Positions 60,597 to 64,000 of a stretch of 64,000 bases of DNA are shown here, piece by piece. Within the stretch, counting starts at the first letter, position 1. Every line of letters starts with the position of its first letter. Location: contig JAILHH010000025.1 in the NCBI GenBank assembly GCA_024695935.1, positions 1 to 64,000 of the forward strand, written 5' to 3'. The notes beneath the pieces were generated by a model. The model worked only from the letters and a program-made list of their open reading frames with translations, did not search any database and was not told the DNA's origin. The stretch is from Acetatifactor sp. (GTDB taxonomy: Bacteria; Bacillota; Clostridia; Lachnospirales; Lachnospiraceae). The position numbers and the translations under genes are program-made.

Positions 60597-62828
60597 CTAT
60601 CTGTCGCCAGCCGCTTCAAGGATCCTTGCCTTCAGATCCGTATATCTTTTGTTCTCGCTCTGGTTATCTATCATGTCGGCCAGAGTCTTCTTGCTGCCAA
60701 GTATGGTGACGCACTTTTTTGCCCTGGTGATACCTGTGTATAAAAGGTTTCTGTTAAAGAGCATCCTGGGGCCGGTAAGTAGCGGCAGTACCACCGCCGG
60801 ATACTCGCTTCCCTGGGATTTGTGGATGGTGACGGCATAGGAAAGCTCCAGTTCCTCAAGCCCCGTAAAGGGATAGGTCACCCTTTTGTGCTCATCAAAT
60901 TCCACGGTAAGGGTCTGGGCATTTTCGTTTATCTCCCTCACTATCCCCATGTCTCCGTTAAAGACTCCCAGGCCTTTGTCGATTGGGATGTTGTACCTGC
61001 CCATGATCTCCCATTCCAGGTTGTAATTGTTTTTTATCTGCATGACCTTGTCCCCTGTACGGAACAGTTTTTCACCCTGGGCATACTCTTTTTTTAAGCC
61101 GTCCTGAGGATTTAAGTATTCCTGCAATATGGAATTTAAGGTTTCACAGCCCAGGTTCCCCTTCCTCATGGGAGTGAGCACCTGGATGTCAAAGGGCGTG
61201 GCATTCACATATCCCGGGAGTTTCTCGGTTATGAGCTGGATCATGTGCTTATAAATGACATTTACGTCATTTCTTTCCAGCAAAAAGAAATCCTTTGACT
61301 TGTTGTCGGGATTAATCTGTATTCCGTTGTTGATCCTGTGGGCGTTCATGACAATGTCGCTTCCCTCGGACTGCCTGAAGACCTTGTTTAAGACCGTGGT
61401 GGGAAACGCCCTGCTCTCCATTATATCTCTCAAAACCTGACCCGGTCCCACACTGGGTAGCTGGTTCACATCCCCCACAAGTATGAGCCTGGTCCCGGGC
61501 ATAACTGCCCTTAAAAGCGCCAAAAACAGCTGGATGTCCACCATACTCATCTCATCTATTATCACCACGTCAGTCTCAAGAGGGTTTTCCTGATTTCTCT
61601 CAAAAGTAACTTTCCTGGAGTCTTCATCTGAAAGCCCCGCGTTCAGTTCAAGCATTCTGTGGATGGTCTTTGCCTCCACTCCCGTGGCCTCCGTCATTCG
61701 CTTTGCGGCTCTTCCCGTAGGCGCCGCCAGCATCAGGTCCATGGCCTCTGATTCAAAATATTTTATGATGAGATTGATGGTAGTGGTCTTTCCCGTTCCG
61801 GGGCCGCCCGAGATAACGGAAACTCCGTTTTTTACAGCCTTTACGGCGGCATCTAACTGCAGGTCATCAAGCTCCATATCAAGTTCTGTCGCCAGATTTT
61901 TTAATTTGAGTATCAGTTTTTCATCCTCCGATGGCAGAAGCTCAGTCTCTCCCACGGAGTTATTTATGTGATGCAAAAGTGCGGCGCAGTTTAATTCCGT
62001 ATAATACATCTGGGTGGAAAAAGCCTTTTCACCCTTTATCACCAGTTTCCTGTCCATCACCAGATTATCAAGCTGCGGGGAAATATATTCCCTGCTTATA
62101 TCCAAAAGTTCTGCTGCTCTGTCCACCAGATCCTCCACCGGAAGGTAGCAATGTCCCTCGCCGTAGGAGCCTGACATGGCATAAAAAATTCCGCATCTTA
62201 TCCTGTAATCCGAGTCGGTTTTGATCCCGATCTTTGACGCAATCTCGTCCGCAACCTTAAAGCCAACTCCCGGAATGTCCTCTGCCAGCCTGTAGGGATT
62301 ATCCCTCATGACGCCATACATTTCCGAGCCGTATTTATTGTATATCTTTACTGCCAGAGTGTTCGAAATACCGTATTGCTGGAGGAATATCATGGCCTCT
62401 CTAAGATCCTTTTTTTCCTCCATGCTTATAGCTATCTCCTCAGCTTTTCTCTTGCTGATACCCTTGATCTCCGCCAGTCTCTCGGGCTCTTCCTCGATAA
62501 CCCTCAATGTATCCTCGCCGAAAGCTTTTACGATCCTGGCTGCAAGTGCTGCGCCCACACCCTTTACGGCGCCGGATCCCAGATACCTCTCTATGCTGAC
62601 ACTGTCCTTTGGGGCCACAGTGATGTATGAGATTATCTTGAACTGTTTTCCGTACACAGGGTGATCCACGTATTCCCCTTCGGCTTCAATGGTCTCACCT
62701 GCACCGATCCCTTTCAATGTTCCCACGCAGGTCACTTCCATGCCGCCCACGTCAAGGACCAGGATCGTATATCCGTTATCGCTGTTCTGATATATAATAT
62801 GGTCTACAAATCCATCCAGTCTGTCCAT
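60597..62828 (-). CDS. recD2: RecD2 (RecD-like SF1B DNA helicase)
   Basis: The 743-residue helicase has an N-terminal OB-like part (YTILVLDVGGMEVTCVGTLK), helix-hairpin-helix regions (EIKGISKRKAEEI, IPGVGFKVADEIASKIG) and then motor motifs. Walker A is GGPGTGKTTT near residue 345. VVIIDEMSMVD, LVGDVNQLPSVGPGQVLRDI and, at the end, YAVTIHKSQGSEYPAVVLPL and YTGITRAKK follow. It unwinds DNA 5'-3' in repair and fork maintenance. An AAAGGA ribosome site lies six bases upstream. Full length. Confidence 0.97.
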   Translation of the reverse strand: MDRLDGFVDHIIYQNSDNGYTILVLDVGGMEVTCVGTLKGIGAGETIEAEGEYVDHPVYGKQFKIISYITVAPKDSVSIERYLGSGAVKGVGAALAARIVKAFGEDTLRVIEEEPERLAEIKGISKRKAEEIAISMEEKKDLREAMIFLQQYGISNTLAVKIYNKYGSEMYGVMRDNPYRLAEDIPGVGFKVADEIASKIGIKTDSDYRIRCGIFYAMSGSYGEGHCYLPVEDLVDRAAELLDISREYISPQLDNLVMDRKLVIKGEKAFSTQMYYTELNCAALLHHINNSVGETELLPSEDEKLILKLKNLATELDMELDDLQLDAAVKAVKNGVSVISGGPGTGKTTTINLIIKYFESEAMDLMLAAPTGRAAKRMTEATGVEAKTIHRMLELNAGLSDEDSRKVTFERNQENPLETDVVIIDEMSMVDIQLFLALLRAVMPGTRLILVGDVNQLPSVGPGQVLRDIMESRAFPTTVLNKVFRQSEGSDIVMNAHRINNGIQINPDNKSKDFFLLERNDVNVIYKHMIQLITEKLPGYVNATPFDIQVLTPMRKGNLGCETLNSILQEYLNPQDGLKKEYAQGEKLFRTGDKVMQIKNNYNLEWEIMGRYNIPIDKGLGVFNGDMGIVREINENAQTLTVEFDEHKRVTYPFTGLEELELSYAVTIHKSQGSEYPAVVLPLLTGPRMLFNRNLLYTGITRAKKCVTILGSKKTLADMIDNQSENKRYTDLKARILEAAGDR

Positions 62829-62854
62829 GAAAAATCCTTTTAAAATGTATTTTG

Positions 62855-62874
62855 CCCTGCATTTGCATGCAGGG
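62855..62874 (+). terminator. Hairpin between the flagellar genes and recD2
   Basis: CCCTGCAT and ATGCAGGG form an 8-bp stem with a TTGC loop, followed on the plus strand by TCTTTTTTG. A U-run exists only for plus-strand transcription, while the genes on both sides run on the minus strand, where it would leave GCAAAATAC. It may still end flagellar transcripts weakly or block antisense reading. The rest of 62829-62988 shows nothing clear. Confidence 0.5.
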
Positions 62875-62988
62875 TCTTTTTTGTATATATATGATTGTTT
62901 TTTCGATCGATACCGATTTTGATTTAATAATAGAATTGCTAAAATTTAAGGACTCACGATAGAAACCAGAATATCCAAAGATAATTTT

Positions 62989-63321
62989 TCAATTTCGTTT
63001 CATCTGCTCATAGAGCATCTTTGCAAGACCCAGGTCTCCTCTTTCCGAAGTGTCCTCGGCGATCTGTGTCACGTATTTTTCTTTGAAAAAGTCCAGCATG
63101 GTGGCATTTGAAGCCAGGGAAAATTCGGACTCGGGAACAGTCTTTAGCATTTCTTTGTACATCTGCTCCACGAAATAGCTCTCGAATTTTTTGCAGGCAT
63201 CCATTAATTCCTCGTCGGTTGCCTGGGAATAATCCTTGTTTTTCAGGCTGTCCGACAAAGCGCCTGCCTCGGCATTTTTAGCCTGAGTGCTGTATAAAGA
63301 TGACAGATTAGAGATATCCAT
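62989..63321 (-). CDS. flgJ: FlgJ-like rod-binding protein (no muramidase domain)
   Basis: The 110-residue protein has ATDEELMDACKKFESYFVEQ and MYKEMLKTVP, the rod-binding domain of FlgJ, which caps the growing flagellar rod. FFKEKYVTQIAEDTSERGDL follows, and the protein ends after LAKMLYEQMKRN. The peptidoglycan hydrolase domain of proteobacterial FlgJ is absent, as usual in Firmicutes. The start is the ATG at 63321 with GGGAGG five bases upstream; an upstream in-frame start at 63369 lacks a site. It directly follows the rod gene. Confidence 0.9.
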   Translation of the reverse strand: MDISNLSSLYSTQAKNAEAGALSDSLKNKDYSQATDEELMDACKKFESYFVEQMYKEMLKTVPESEFSLASNATMLDFFKEKYVTQIAEDTSERGDLGLAKMLYEQMKRN

Positions 63322-63390
63322 TTTTACCTCCCGGCCGGATCCGGAAAAGACGGATCCGTTTATCATCAATTTCGGTTTATGTTAACTGTA

Positions 63391-64000
63391 TTATCTGAGG
63401 TTATTTGCCTGCTGCATCATTTCGTCTGTTGTGGTGATGGCCTTTGAGTTAAGTTCATATGCTCTCTGCGCCACGATCATGTTGACCATCTCATCCACTA
63501 CCTGAACGTTTGAAGCCTCCAGATATCCCTGAACCACTTTACTCTTTTCAAGGTTTGTGGATGTGGCCTCGTTTAAGGGCGCGCCGCTTGCCGCTGTCTG
63601 GGCAAACAATGTGTCGCCTCTCTTTTCAAGTCCTCCCGGATTGGCAAATTGATAAACTCCGATGGTGATGCCAATGGGAGCGGGGTTGTTGCTCTCATCG
63701 GGATAGCAGAGCTGTCCGTCTCCGGTGATTGTTATATTGCTGGTAACATATTTGCTGTCGAGGATTATGGGCTTTCCTGTGGTATCAAGCACGGGAAGTC
63801 CGTCCGTTGTACTCAGCATATTTCCGCCGCCGTTTGCAAGGGAGAACTGGAAATTACCGTTTCTGGTGTAATAGGGCTGTCCGTCGCCCCCCTGCACCGA
63901 AAAGAAACCTTTACCGCTGATGGCAAAAGCTGTATTGGATTCGGATGCGGTGAACTGTCCCTGGGTGAATATCTGACTGATGGATGAATTTCTGACACCG
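63391..64000 (-). CDS. flgG: Flagellar rod/hook-basal body protein FlgF/FlgG family, C-terminal part (cut by window edge)
   Basis: The frame is open to the window edge. It reads GVRNSSISQIFTQGQFTASE, then FAISGKGFFSVQGGDGQPYY and TRNGNF, the family's central Flg_bb domain. It ends with VVQGYLEASNVQVVDEMVNM and IVAQRAYELNSKAITTTDEM, the C-terminal rod helix. About 200 codons are visible. The apparent start at 63897 is an internal GTG. FlgG and FlgF cannot be separated securely from this part; the gene symbol is provisional. Confidence 0.92.
   Translation of the reverse strand, partial: GVRNSSISQIFTQGQFTASESNTAFAISGKGFFSVQGGDGQPYYTRNGNFQFSLANGGGNMLSTTDGLPVLDTTGKPIILDSKYVTSNITITGDGQLCYPDESNNPAPIGITIGVYQFANPGGLEKRGDTLFAQTAASGAPLNEATSTNLEKSKVVQGYLEASNVQVVDEMVNMIVAQRAYELNSKAITTTDEMMQQANNLR

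Overview
The window looks like a chromosome segment of an anaerobic Firmicute of the Lachnospiraceae type (Butyrivibrio or Roseburia relatives). The evidence is strong Gram-positive ribosome binding sites, a ComFC / YvyF-like / CdaA / CdaR neighbourhood next to flagellar rod genes, an HPr with both His15 and Ser46, and a very large surface-glycan region. No rRNA, tRNA or CRISPR array was seen. Genus assignment is inference.

Region 1 (1-4.3 kb) is a defence and mobile-element scar. It holds the start of a type I restriction methyltransferase (hsdM), a 5'-truncated helix-turn-helix gene, a 16-codon stub of a tyrosine-phosphatase gene, a block of nested inverted repeats that folds like a structured RNA with a pseudoknot, an intact two-gene AAA ATPase / RloB module (RloAB or AbiL type) with its own promoter, and decayed gene pieces including the tail of an IS66 transposase.

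Region 2 (4.2-32 kb, minus strand) is an AT-rich glycan cluster that appears to be read from one promoter near 32.0 kb. It encodes a small phosphoglycosyltransferase that starts the glycan, many GT2 and GT4 glycosyltransferases, two Wzy-like polymerases, a PglK/MsbA-like ABC flippase and sugar-nucleotide genes. Three sugar pathways can be read from it. One is a dTDP-3-amino-3,6-dideoxyhexose route (FdtA-like ketoisomerase, aminotransferase, hexapeptide acyltransferase, and a formyltransferase with ankyrin repeats). The second starts with a FnlA/CapE-like UDP-GlcNAc dehydratase. The third is a CMP-ulosonic-acid-like route (KdsB homologue plus an HMGL-type aldolase fused to a DUF115/GT42-like domain).

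Region 3 (30-38.4 kb) has five large polytopic GT-C-like membrane proteins, one on the minus strand and four on the plus strand, with divergent promoters near 32.0-32.1 kb. One is GtrII-like and one is DUF6020-like. They probably decorate a lipid-linked glycan on the outer face of the membrane.

Region 4 (38.4-55.3 kb, minus strand, higher GC) is a second exopolysaccharide operon. It has a FlaA1/CapD-type dehydratase, a WaaL/Wzy_C protein, EpsG, a chain-length regulator with a dead kinase-like domain, a full-length phosphoglycosyltransferase, GT2 and GT4 enzymes and a GtrB-like enzyme. Two and a half copies of a ~128-bp highly structured repeat lie in its spacers.

Region 5 (55.3-64 kb, minus strand) is the conserved chromosomal backbone: HPr, CdaR (YbbR), the diadenylate cyclase CdaA, two uncharacterised membrane proteins, a YvyF-like zinc-ribbon/HTH protein, ComFC, RecD2, a FlgJ-like rod-binding protein and the C-terminal part of a FlgF/FlgG-type rod protein that runs off the right edge.
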